The notes beneath the pieces are model-generated. The model did no database searches and was not told the origin of the DNA. It saw only the letters and a list, made by a program, of their open reading frames with translations. Source: Rhodobacteraceae bacterium EL129 (GTDB lineage: Bacteria > Pseudomonadota > Alphaproteobacteria > Rhodobacterales > Rhodobacteraceae). From it: a stretch of DNA of 64,000 bases. Both the position numbers and the translations under genes were made by a program. This document shows positions 1 to 7,558 of this stretch, piece by piece (within the stretch, counting starts at the first letter, position 1; each line of letters opens with the position of its first letter). Where the stretch lies: the NCBI GenBank assembly GCA_900313005.1, contig ONZJ01000002.1:3569909-3633908 (forward strand), written 5' to 3'.

Positions 1-445
1 CCAATACCTCCTCCACCTGATGCGGATCGTCATAGTTCATCGACGCCGAGCGCATGGTATCACTGATCAGGGCAACCGCCTCACCATCTGCTTGAATCTT
101 GGGGTATTTGGAAAAAATTGAAGAGGAACCGGGTTCCTCGATATGCTCTTCAATGGCGACGGGATTGGACCGTGCCAAGCGGATCAATTCAAACAGCAGG
201 CACAGAAGGTCGCGGTAGTCTTCATGCTTCCATTTGGGGCCTTTAAACACTTTGCCGATATCTTTGATGGTGTGTTTGACCGCGGACATATCATTGGAAA
301 TCAGAAAAGCCCCAATGGCCGCTCCTCCGATCATCATCATTTCAAACGGCAGAGCTTTGAGAATGATGCCGAGCTTGCCGCCTGCCAATAGGTAGCCACC
401 AAACACCATCACCATAATTACAAGAATACCAACTATTCCAATCAT
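1..445 (-). CDS. motA: Flagellar stator protein MotA (5' part, cut by the window edge)
   Basis: Inner-membrane half of the MotA/MotB proton-driven stator that turns the flagellum. The frame opens with ATG at 445 behind a GGAGAAGG ribosome site and stays open to base 1, giving about 148 codons; the C-terminal half lies outside the window. Two hydrophobic segments are visible, at about residues 2-22 (starting MIGIVGILVIMVM) and 33-50 (MMMIGGAAIGAFLIS). A cytoplasmic domain rich in charged residues follows, including the KGPKWKHEDYRDLL stretch usual for MotA. It is last in the minus-strand group fliL / small membrane gene / motE-like / motA, about 70 bases behind the motE-like gene. Its partner motB is at 10481-11332. 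Confidence 0.93.
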   Translation of the reverse strand, partial: MIGIVGILVIMVMVFGGYLLAGGKLGIILKALPFEMMMIGGAAIGAFLISNDMSAVKHTIKDIGKVFKGPKWKHEDYRDLLCLLFELIRLARSNPVAIEEHIEEPGSSSIFSKYPKIQADGEAVALISDTMRSASMNYDDPHQVEEVL

Positions 446-515
446 CGCCTTCTCCGCTTGGATTGCTGGTCTGACAGTCGCATCTCTGAGTTAAAAAACC
501 GTGCGTACCGACAGT

Positions 516-1127
516 TTATTCACGTGGTACCTTTGCATTTCGGCCCGCAAGAACAACGCTGAACCGATGTGCAGATTCTGGGCTGAGCCCAGCCAGGATT
601 GCCGCCGCGGCATCAGGCCTCATTCGGCCCAGAAACCCAGCCGCGAATTCTGGTGTCATTTCTTCAAAAAGGGCAGCGGCTTGCTTGGGTTTCATCGTCT
701 CGTAAACCTTGGTCAGTCGCGCCAAATCCCCCTCGGCCGCAGTTTCTGCCAATGCAATCGTTGCACGCAACTCAATTTCAGCGGCCGAAAGCGCCGCGAG
801 TTTCTGCGTGACCTGTTCGTCAACAATTTTCAAAGCATGCAGTCGGTTGCGCAGCGCAACTTCCTGCTCTTGGATGCGCCTCTCACGCTTCTGAAAGGCA
901 TCCAGCATGGCCTTGAATTCTTCGGGTGTTTTTACCTGAGATTGAGCAGGCTCAAGGGGGGTAACCTCCATTTCTTCGGTCGCCAAGGCAAAGGCTTGTC
1001 CTGCGTCGTCACCCATGCGCAATACAGCTGACCCCAGCAGCAAGGCAGCAATCGTGATCAAACCACCGCGATGTGCAGCGCGTCGTTTCCGGCGCGTGCG
1101 TCTTTCCGCCTTAGGTTTGATCATCAT
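516..1127 (-). CDS. MotE-type flagellar protein (MgtE-N/FliG-like fold)
   Basis: 203-residue protein with a basic N-terminus, one membrane segment at about residues 23-37, a coiled coil at about 65-125 (heptad-like KRERRIQEQEVALRNRL), and a C-terminal helical domain (AAALFEEMTPEFAAGFLGRM) like the MgtE N-domain/FliG middle domain. This layout matches the MotE family, periplasmic or membrane helpers of the stator and motor in alphaproteobacteria. The start could be the ATG at 1127 or the next codon at 1124; AGAGGGGG lies just upstream and spaces better to 1124. The start overlaps the stop of the upstream gene. The position between fliL and motA supports a motor role. The exact function here is inferred. 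Confidence 0.75.
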   Translation of the reverse strand: MMIKPKAERRTRRKRRAAHRGGLITIAALLLGSAVLRMGDDAGQAFALATEEMEVTPLEPAQSQVKTPEEFKAMLDAFQKRERRIQEQEVALRNRLHALKIVDEQVTQKLAALSAAEIELRATIALAETAAEGDLARLTKVYETMKPKQAAALFEEMTPEFAAGFLGRMRPDAAAAILAGLSPESAHRFSVVLAGRNAKVPRE

Positions 1128-1516
1128 GCTGCCCCCTCTTTGACATCCGAGTGCCTGCGAAACACAGGCGCTGTATGTTCAACCGCTGGCGCCTGTACTG
1201 GAGATGGAGTAGAGACAACTTGTGTTGTGGTTTCTGGCAAGTCGCTCATCGATGCCATCAGCAATTCCAATCGCTTTGAAACACCCTCTGCCCGATCGGT
1301 CAGCTCCTGCAGGGATAGGGTCGACGTTCCAGCGGATTGCTGCGCGATTTGTAGGGTTTTTGTCAGGTCATCAACCTGCGCTGACAAGACCGCCACCGCA
1401 CCCCCCATGCCATGTTCAAGGTCGTTAAACCGCGTCAATCTGCGTGCCAGAATGAAACAATAGAACCCGGCACCCAAAGCACCAGCCACAAGCAAAATGT
1501 CTGCAATCAATTCCAT
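1124..1516 (-). CDS. Small membrane-anchored coiled-coil protein of the flagellar operon, function unknown
   Basis: 130 residues. An N-terminal membrane segment (about residues 3-22, MELIADILLVAGALGAGFYC) is followed by a short basic stretch (ARRLTRF). Then comes a predicted helical region of about residues 35-90 with alternating hydrophobic residues (VAVLSAQVDDLTKTLQIAQQ), and a Pro/Thr-rich tail. I do not recognise a characterised family; similar small proteins of unknown function occur in alphaproteobacterial flagellar loci. It is 10 bases after fliL and overlaps the motE-like gene by 4 bases, so it is surely co-transcribed with motor genes. A scaffold or stator-associated role is only a guess. 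Confidence 0.7.
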   Translation of the reverse strand: MELIADILLVAGALGAGFYCFILARRLTRFNDLEHGMGGAVAVLSAQVDDLTKTLQIAQQSAGTSTLSLQELTDRAEGVSKRLELLMASMSDLPETTTQVVSTPSPVQAPAVEHTAPVFRRHSDVKEGAA

Positions 1517-1526
1517 CTTATCCTCA

Positions 1527-2027
1527 TCAATTCAGCACAAATTCCATGATCAGCAAGTCGTCCACGCGACCTGTTCCTGTCACGACCTGCACCCTGCGCA
1601 GCATTTGCGCACGCAGGCGGGTGAGAGATGCTCCATGCGCGATATCTTCGACTTCAAGCGCCCGCAGGTAGTTGTTCAACACGTCAACCACCCGAGGCAT
1701 GAGTTTGGTCACGTCTTCGGTGAATTCACTTCGCACTTCGAGCTGCGCACGAAATCGCAGATGCCCGTGGGGTTCCCCCAAGGATATGACAACCGGATCA
1801 ATCGGAACGAAGGCAACATCATCAAGTGTCGAGCCATGCTCCATGGCATGATCTTCTGCATGGTCCATCTCGCCATCAGCATGCGAATCGTCTCCGAACA
1901 ACATGCCCGATTGCACCGCGTAAAAGCCGCCTCCGCCACTCGCCAAAGCCAGCACGAACCCAATGATCAAAGGCATCTTTGATCCCTTCTTGGGCGCATC
2001 TGTCTCGGGTTCTTCGACGTCGGCCAT
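1527..2027 (-). CDS. fliL: Flagellar basal-body-associated protein FliL
   Basis: 166 residues: a short charged cytoplasmic N-terminus, one membrane segment at about residues 19-39, a His/Asp/Glu-rich periplasmic linker (DDSHADGEMDHAEDHAMEH) and the FliL domain (FVPIDPVVISLGEP ... LRFRAQLEVRSE ... VQVVTGTGRVDDLLIMEFVLN). FliL encircles the stator and modulates motor output. The start at 2027 follows GAGGT with a 7-base gap. It is first in the minus-strand group leading to motA and diverges from fliF across a 123-base region that holds a CtrA-like box. The acidic, histidine-rich linker is longer than I expect and could bind metal; that is speculation. Confidence 0.9.
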   Translation of the reverse strand: MADVEEPETDAPKKGSKMPLIIGFVLALASGGGGFYAVQSGMLFGDDSHADGEMDHAEDHAMEHGSTLDDVAFVPIDPVVISLGEPHGHLRFRAQLEVRSEFTEDVTKLMPRVVDVLNNYLRALEVEDIAHGASLTRLRAQMLRRVQVVTGTGRVDDLLIMEFVLN

Positions 2028-2073
2028 ATCGGCAACCTCATTTTTGAGTTTCCTGACTATAGGCAGACAGGAA

Positions 2074-2088
2074 CTAACCGATTGTTAA
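2074..2088. promoter_or_regulatory. Near-perfect CtrA box between fliL and fliF
   Basis: CTAA at 2074-2077 and TTAA at 2085-2088 are separated by 7 bases, so 7 of 8 positions match the CtrA consensus TTAA-N7-TTAA. The box lies 47 bases before the fliL start and 63 bases before the fliF start, in the only non-coding gap between the two divergent operons. CtrA control of flagellar genes is established for alphaproteobacteria such as Caulobacter and for the fla2 system of Rhodobacter sphaeroides. Binding here is inferred. Confidence 0.55.
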
Positions 2089-2150
2089 GCCTGATCCTCC
2101 AATGTCAGGCCAATCGACCGGCAGAATGCCATAGGTCAGGAGGCAGAAAA

Positions 2151-3782
2151 TTGCAGCAACTTGCGACTCTTTGGACATCTTTGGATTCACGCCGCCGCGT
2201 GATCGTATTGGTGGCCACCCTGGCCATGTTTGCCGCCGTCCTATCCTTGGCACGCATGGCATCCTCACCCAGTTTGGCGTTGCTTTACTCAGGCCTGGAC
2301 AGTGGCCCAGCCGGCGAGGTCGTCAGCGCGCTCGAGGCTCAGGGGGCTGCGTATGAAGTCAGGGGAGGTTCTATATTTGTTGATTCGGCGCGGCGCGATG
2401 AATTGCGCATGACCTTGGCCAGCGAAGGCCTGCCAACGAATTCAGGCAGGGGATATGAATTGCTGGACAGCCTGACCGGATTCGGAACGACATCGCAAAT
2501 GTTTGATGCCGCATACTGGCGCGCAAAAGAAGGAGAGCTGGCGCGTACCATCGTGTCACATCCCGCCATCAGCGCGGCGCGTGTGCATTTGGCTAGCGGG
2601 GGCTCCAATCCGTTTCAACGAGATGTGAAACCTTCTGCGTCGGTTTCGATCAACACCAATGGCGCCGAAATCACACCAAAACATGCGCGTGCGCTCAAAT
2701 TTCTGGTGGCTTCAGCGGTGTCTGGCCTGACGGCTGACGATGTCTCGGTGATCGATGCTCAGGGTGGGCTGATAGGCGGCGCGGATGAGGCGCCCTCAAA
2801 CACGGCAGATGATCGCTCCGACACCATTCGCCAGAAGGTACAGCGCCTGCTAGAAGCTCGGGTTGGAGCAGGCAATGCAGTTGTTGAACTTAGCTTGGAT
2901 ACAGTGACCAGCACAGAATCCTATCGCGAACGCAAAATAGATCCTGAAAGCCGCGTCGCCATCAGCACCGATACCGAAGAACGCTCGGATACTGCATCTG
3001 ATCAGGGTGGCGGGGATGTCACCGTCGCATCAAACTTGCCGGAAGGGGATGCAGGCGGTGGTGACAGCTCGTCTAGTCAAACATCTGAGACACGTGAACG
3101 CATAAACTATGAAGTGTCCGAAACCGAACGCCAGGTCACCATGGCCCCAGGTGCGATCAAACGGCTGACCGTCGCAGTTTTGGTCAATGGCACTTTGTCG
3201 ACCGATGCTAACGGTGTTGAAACGTTCCAACCACGTTCGGACGAAGAGTTGGAGTCCCTGCGCGAGCTTGTCGCATCAGCGGTTGGGTTCAACGAAACGC
3301 GCGGCGATGTCATTACGCTGAAGACAATGCAGTTTGAACCTCAGCTTCCTGCTGGCACGTCGGTCGAGGCGTCTCTTTTGGACAAACTGGCGATCGACGT
3401 GATGTCGTTGGTCCAGGCTGCTGTTCTGGCCATCGTTGCTTTGGTTTTGGGATTGTTTGTTGTGCGCCCCTTGCTGAGTGGAACGGCGCCAGAGGCACCT
3501 GCCCAACTGGTACCCCCCCTTCTCCCAGATGACGGTGCAGCAACCTCCCTCACTCCACTGACGGGTGAAATTGATGACGGTGCCATTGATCCAGCGGATA
3601 TGGCGTTGGTGGCCGACGGATCCACCTTGCAAGATGGCACCGTTTCCGCCCTGCCTTCTTTGGGTGAGCCAGATACCTCAGATCCAGTTGAACGCCTTCG
3701 TGCGCTGATCGGAGAGCGACAAGAAGAAACCGTCGAAATTCTGCGCAACTGGCTTGAGGGTGAAGAGGAGCCGATCGGATGA
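2151..3782 (+). CDS. fliF: Flagellar MS-ring protein FliF
   Basis: Forms the inner-membrane MS ring, the base on which the flagellum is built. I start it at TTG 2151 (LQQLATLWTSLDSRRR), because AGGAGG sits 7 bases upstream at 2138-2143; the open frame reaches further upstream without a ribosome site. That gives 543 residues. Membrane segments are at about 20-40 and 435-455. Between them are the ring-building domain (LALLYSGLDSGPAGEVVSAL), the conserved ARVHLA motif of the FliF/YscJ fold and an acidic Gly/Ser-rich periplasmic insert. The C-terminal tail (DPVERLRALIGERQEETVEI), which binds FliG, is intact. Usually fliG follows; here fliH does, overlapping the fliF stop. Confidence 0.93.
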   Translation: MQQLATLWTSLDSRRRVIVLVATLAMFAAVLSLARMASSPSLALLYSGLDSGPAGEVVSALEAQGAAYEVRGGSIFVDSARRDELRMTLASEGLPTNSGRGYELLDSLTGFGTTSQMFDAAYWRAKEGELARTIVSHPAISAARVHLASGGSNPFQRDVKPSASVSINTNGAEITPKHARALKFLVASAVSGLTADDVSVIDAQGGLIGGADEAPSNTADDRSDTIRQKVQRLLEARVGAGNAVVELSLDTVTSTESYRERKIDPESRVAISTDTEERSDTASDQGGGDVTVASNLPEGDAGGGDSSSSQTSETRERINYEVSETERQVTMAPGAIKRLTVAVLVNGTLSTDANGVETFQPRSDEELESLRELVASAVGFNETRGDVITLKTMQFEPQLPAGTSVEASLLDKLAIDVMSLVQAAVLAIVALVLGLFVVRPLLSGTAPEAPAQLVPPLLPDDGAATSLTPLTGEIDDGAIDPADMALVADGSTLQDGTVSALPSLGEPDTSDPVERLRALIGERQEETVEILRNWLEGEEEPIG

Positions 3783-4366
3783 CGATTTCGCATTTGCTTG
3801 AAGACTTCAGCGACATGCATCGCGGTACGCCGGTGGCTTTGACTGATGTGTCGCTTGAGGAGCAAAAGCTCGAGTCATTTGAAAAAGGCTATCAGGCAGG
3901 GTGGGACGATGCTGTGAAGTCAGGGACAGATGATGCCCGGCACATTTCGGCCGATCTCGCGCAAAACCTGAGCGACCTTTCCTTTACCTATGAAGAAGCC
4001 CATCAGGCTGCGCTGGTTTCAATGAAATCTTTGTTGGACCAAATGATACAAACCATTTTGCCAAAGCTCGTGCAACATACGCTCGGCCTTCAGCTTTCGG
4101 AACAACTGAGCGAGATCATCAGTACTGGTCACAGGTTAAAATTAGAAATCGTCTGCGCCCCCAATGATCATCCGGCATTGGACAAGATACTGGATGAAGC
4201 GGGCATCCCGAACGCTTCTCTTGCCGAAGACTCTTCATTGGCAGACGGCCAAGTTTACATCCGCTTTGGTGACCAAGAACGCGAGATAAATCTGAGTGAA
4301 ACCCTCGCGGCAATGGATCAGGCAATATCAGGATTTTACAATGAACATCAGAGGGAAACAGCATGA
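3779..4366 (+). CDS. fliH: FliH-like flagellar export regulator
   Basis: 195 residues, ATGA overlap with fliF upstream and with fliN downstream. A helical, acidic N-terminus with the FEKGYQAGWDDAVKSG pattern of FliH/YscL proteins is followed by a coiled region and a C-terminal domain (LPKLVQHTLGLQLSEQLSEII ... LKLEIVCAPNDHPAL). FliH binds the export ATPase FliI and docks it to the C-ring. Sequence conservation in this family is low, so the call rests on the N-terminal pattern, length and the fliF-x-fliN position. The ATPase gene fliI is not in the window. Confidence 0.72.
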   Translation: MTISHLLEDFSDMHRGTPVALTDVSLEEQKLESFEKGYQAGWDDAVKSGTDDARHISADLAQNLSDLSFTYEEAHQAALVSMKSLLDQMIQTILPKLVQHTLGLQLSEQLSEIISTGHRLKLEIVCAPNDHPALDKILDEAGIPNASLAEDSSLADGQVYIRFGDQEREINLSETLAAMDQAISGFYNEHQRETA

Positions 4367-4659
4367 TTGATCAATCAGCCCAGACACCTGGACTCACCGA
4401 ACCCCAAAGCCCATTTACGGCCGTTCCCATTGAAATCACCATCTCAGTTGGAAAGGCCCGACCCTTAATCCGCGACTTGCTCAAGTTAGGGCAAGACGCC
4501 GTGCTTGCGTTGGACAAACGGGTGGATGATCCTGTGGAACTTTATGTCGGCGACCGTCTGATTGCCCGAGGTGAGCTTGAAGAAATGGACGGCGATGCCA
4601 AAGGTCAACTGGCCGTACGTCTGACTGAAGTTGCCGACTTGCAAGACGGCCTGAAATGA
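4363..4659 (+). CDS. fliN: Flagellar motor switch protein FliN
   Basis: 98 residues, essentially one SpoA (surface presentation of antigens) domain: VPIEITISVGKARPLIRDLL, then GQDAVLALDKRVDDPVELYVGDRLIARGE and a short tail. FliN forms the bottom of the C-ring with FliM and receives switching signals. The length is normal for a stand-alone FliN. It overlaps fliH and fliP by 4 bases each, so translation is coupled. FliM and FliG are not encoded in this window. Confidence 0.93.
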   Translation: MIDQSAQTPGLTEPQSPFTAVPIEITISVGKARPLIRDLLKLGQDAVLALDKRVDDPVELYVGDRLIARGELEEMDGDAKGQLAVRLTEVADLQDGLK

Positions 4660-5393
4660 AAATCAATTCCCTAAGTCTGATCGTTTTCGGGTTGATCATT
4701 GCCCTGGGTGCGACCGCGGCTGAGGCCCAAAGCATCGAAATTTCATTGGGAGATGAAGCAGAGCTGTCCACACGAACTTTTCAGCTGATCTTGTTGATTA
4801 CCGTTCTCAGTCTGGCACCCGGATTGGCAATAATGATCACTTGTTTTCCGTTCATCGTGACAGTCCTGTCGATATTGCGACAAGGTATTGGTTTGCAGCA
4901 ATCTCCACCAAACATGTTGATTGTAAGTCTCGCACTTTTTCTCACATATTTTGTCATGGAGCCCGTTTTTACGGCAGCGTGGTTGGACGGGATATCCCCC
5001 TTGATCGCAAACGAACTACCGATGGAAGAAGCAATCCCCAGGACACTGGATCCATTTCGCGCCTTCATGGCGGGCCGAATGGACAATGAGACTTTCGTAT
5101 CCATGGCAGCCTTGCGACCGGATGCAGCAGGCATCTCAGCGGGTCCGGATGCGCCGTTGTCTGTTTTGATCCCCAGTTTTTTATTGTCTGAAATCTCTCG
5201 CGCTTTCCAGGTGGGTTTTCTGATCTTTCTCCCTTTTTTGGTCATTGATCTGGTCGTCGCCGCGATCTTGATGTCCATGGGCATGATGATGGTGCCACCG
5301 GTGATCGTGTCACTGCCCTTCAAACTCGCGTTCTTTGTGATTGCAGATGGGTGGCGCTTGATTGCAGATAGCCTGGTGCGTGGCTACTTCTGA
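4656..5393 (+). CDS. fliP: Flagellar type III export gate protein FliP
   Basis: 245 residues, usual length. A cleavable signal (about residues 1-24, ending AEAQS) precedes four membrane segments. The signature FliP/YscR stretches are present: LITVLSLAPGLAIMITCFPF near residue 50, the GLQQSPPNMLIVSLALFLT region, and the C-terminal LVVAAILMSMGMMMVPP followed by LPFKLAFFVIADGW. FliP forms the core of the export gate in the centre of the MS ring. It is last in the fliF-fliH-fliN-fliP operon and converges on flgI, with 45 bases between the two stops. Confidence 0.96.
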   Translation: MKINSLSLIVFGLIIALGATAAEAQSIEISLGDEAELSTRTFQLILLITVLSLAPGLAIMITCFPFIVTVLSILRQGIGLQQSPPNMLIVSLALFLTYFVMEPVFTAAWLDGISPLIANELPMEEAIPRTLDPFRAFMAGRMDNETFVSMAALRPDAAGISAGPDAPLSVLIPSFLLSEISRAFQVGFLIFLPFLVIDLVVAAILMSMGMMMVPPVIVSLPFKLAFFVIADGWRLIADSLVRGYF

Positions 5394-5438
5394 TCTCTTA
5401 GAGACACACTGTTTGAAAACACGCACCTCGACGACCCC

Positions 5439-6554
5439 TTACCGAACGACGAATTCTGCATGCAGCGCACCTGCTGCCTTGATGCTTTTGAGAATATCAA
5501 TCATGTCGCGTGGTGACACGCCCAATGCATTCAGCCCAGCTATCACTTCTGATAGTGAAGTGCCGGGGGGGACTTCAGCAAGACCAGTTCCAGGCTCTTC
5601 ATCGATCTCGGCATTGGTGCGTGGAAGCACGATGGTCTCACCCTCCGCAAAGGGATTGGGTTGAACTGCAAATGGCGTTTCCTGCACGCGCAATGTCAGG
5701 TTTCCTTGCGAAACCGCCACCCGGGATATCCGCACGTCATCGCCCATGACGATCGTGCCTGATCTTTGGTCGACCACCACTCTTGCCTTACGCTCGGGCT
5801 CAACCAATATATTTTCGATACGGCCCACCGCATGGGCCGCCGAACGGGCGTTGGTTCCATTAATACTCATCCGCACCGTGCCCGAATCCAGCATCAGAGC
5901 CACACGCCCACCAAACGCTTGATTTATCGCAGCTTCGATACGCGCAGCGGTGGTGAAATCAGGCTCTCGCAAAGCCAAGCGTAAGGTTTCCAAAGTCGCG
6001 AACTCAAAATCTATTTCGCGCTCGACCCTGGCGCCTGCGGGGATCACGCCGGACGTTGGCACGCCTTGCACCACTCCGGCTGCTTGTCCTTCGACTGCTA
6101 CGCCACCCGCGATAATTGTCCCCTGCGCCACGGCATAAATGTCCCCATCTGCTGCGTTTAACGGTGTCATTATCAGTGTTCCACCGAGCAGGCTTTTGGC
6201 GTCGCCAATTGCCGAGACCGTAACATCGATTTGTCCCCCAGCGCGTGCAAATGCCGGAAGACTGGCCGTCACAAATACGGCTGCAACATTCTTCGGCCGA
6301 AACTGCTCTCCCGTCACATTCACGCCCAGCCGTTCCAAGATGTTCGACATAATTTCCTCGGTGAAAGGCGCATTGCGAATGCCATCACCTGTGCCATTCA
6401 ATCCAACGACCAAGCCATATCCGACCAGATCGTTACCGCGCACACCATCAAATTCCACAAGATCCTTGATCCGGATCGGGCTGGAGAGTGCGGGCAAAGA
6501 CGGCAGCGAAACTGCCAAGAACGACAACATCAGTATTTTGTGTATATGTCTCAA
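5439..6554 (-). CDS. flgI: Flagellar P-ring protein FlgI
   Basis: 371 residues, family-typical. An N-terminal signal peptide (about residues 1-24) is followed by the diagnostic RIKDLVEFDGVRGNDLVGYG and GLNGTGDG motifs. The conserved VFVTASLPAFARAGGQIDVT and the C-terminal LNALGVSPRDMIDILKSIKA are also present. FlgI forms the bushing ring in the peptidoglycan layer around the rod. It is the last gene of flgE-flgK-flgL-flgI, overlapping the flgL stop by 4 bases. Confidence 0.97.
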   Translation of the reverse strand: MRHIHKILMLSFLAVSLPSLPALSSPIRIKDLVEFDGVRGNDLVGYGLVVGLNGTGDGIRNAPFTEEIMSNILERLGVNVTGEQFRPKNVAAVFVTASLPAFARAGGQIDVTVSAIGDAKSLLGGTLIMTPLNAADGDIYAVAQGTIIAGGVAVEGQAAGVVQGVPTSGVIPAGARVEREIDFEFATLETLRLALREPDFTTAARIEAAINQAFGGRVALMLDSGTVRMSINGTNARSAAHAVGRIENILVEPERKARVVVDQRSGTIVMGDDVRISRVAVSQGNLTLRVQETPFAVQPNPFAEGETIVLPRTNAEIDEEPGTGLAEVPPGTSLSEVIAGLNALGVSPRDMIDILKSIKAAGALHAEFVVR

Positions 6555-7555
6555 AGGAAATTCACCAAGCTAAGGCGCGCCGTGCGCGCTGTGATTGTGT
6601 AGAGCGTCTCAAGTCGCAGCTGAACAGTTTCCAATTCAGTTGCTTTGGTAAAAGGATCGATGGCGAGCAGTTCGCTTTGGATCATTGCGAGACTTGTCTG
6701 CTCGGCGGATATCCTTGAGGCTGCAAGATCAATCCGACTTTCTGCAAACCCGAGTTCTCCTCGAATTCCTGTGAGCCGAGACTGCGCGCCCAAAAGAGCT
6801 TCTCCTGCTTCTGAAGCAAGGGTCAATTGCTCGCTCGTCGTCAATGTGACGCCCGGATCATCCAAGACAGAAATGATCGCAATCTGCTTCAACACATCCC
6901 GCAACCCGGGATGATCGGCGCGCAGATCCAGTGCGACCGATTCTCCCTCACCGAGTTGATACGCGCTCCGAGCTGCGGTGCCCCCTTGATAGATGAGTGT
7001 TTCAAACCCGCCACCGGGGTCAAAGAATGCGTCAAGGGCCGTCATCACATCAATCGCAGATGCAGCACCAGCAACGGTCAGTTGGATTTCAGCCAGAAAC
7101 GTCTCAGCCGGGACCAAAGGGATTTCGCCCACTTCATTCCCTGAGAACAGGGAGCGTCCTCCGACGCTTGAGTTTAGAGAGGAAAATACGAATGTAGCCG
7201 CATTGCGCGCGTCACCTGTGAATGAACTGAGGTCTGTGGCACCTGGCGATGTACCGAGATTAAGCCCCGTCAGAGCTAAGGATTCTGTCGAAAGCTGAAC
7301 ATTTTCGAGCGCTGTTTGCATCAGCGATGTTTCCAACCGCCCTTGATCAGCGCCACGTTGGTAGCTTTGCGACAGAGAGAGCCTTTGTTGCACATCCGCA
7401 AGCGAAATGAAGTTTCCCGAAAGGTGCCGAGACACATCAGCCGTCAACCCGCTTGCCAGTTCCTGCGTGAGTTGGTCCATTTGTTTTTTGAGGGTGATGT
7501 TTTGCTGACGTAAGGCAAAGCCCTGAGCCAGATCTCCGATCGAATTGAACGTCAT
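6551..7555 (-). CDS. flgL: Flagellar hook-filament junction protein FlgL
   Basis: 334 residues with flagellin-like coiled ends: N-terminal SIGDLAQGFALRQQNITLKK and TQELASGLTADVSRHLSG, C-terminal GFAESRIDLAASRISAEQ. The divergent middle (VGGRSLFSGNEVG) resembles the FlgL/flagellin core. FlgL joins the FlgK ring to the flagellin filament. It begins 3 bases after the flgK stop and overlaps flgI. Its family is variable, but the position directly behind flgK settles the assignment over flagellin itself. Confidence 0.88.
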   Translation of the reverse strand: MTFNSIGDLAQGFALRQQNITLKKQMDQLTQELASGLTADVSRHLSGNFISLADVQQRLSLSQSYQRGADQGRLETSLMQTALENVQLSTESLALTGLNLGTSPGATDLSSFTGDARNAATFVFSSLNSSVGGRSLFSGNEVGEIPLVPAETFLAEIQLTVAGAASAIDVMTALDAFFDPGGGFETLIYQGGTAARSAYQLGEGESVALDLRADHPGLRDVLKQIAIISVLDDPGVTLTTSEQLTLASEAGEALLGAQSRLTGIRGELGFAESRIDLAASRISAEQTSLAMIQSELLAIDPFTKATELETVQLRLETLYTITARTARLSLVNFL

Positions 7556-7558
7556 TGA

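Noticed and set aside
2082-2150. N-terminal extension of fliF to an upstream TTG
   Set aside because: The extension lacks a ribosome site and overlaps the CtrA-like box, whereas TTG 2151 has AGGAGG at 7 bases.
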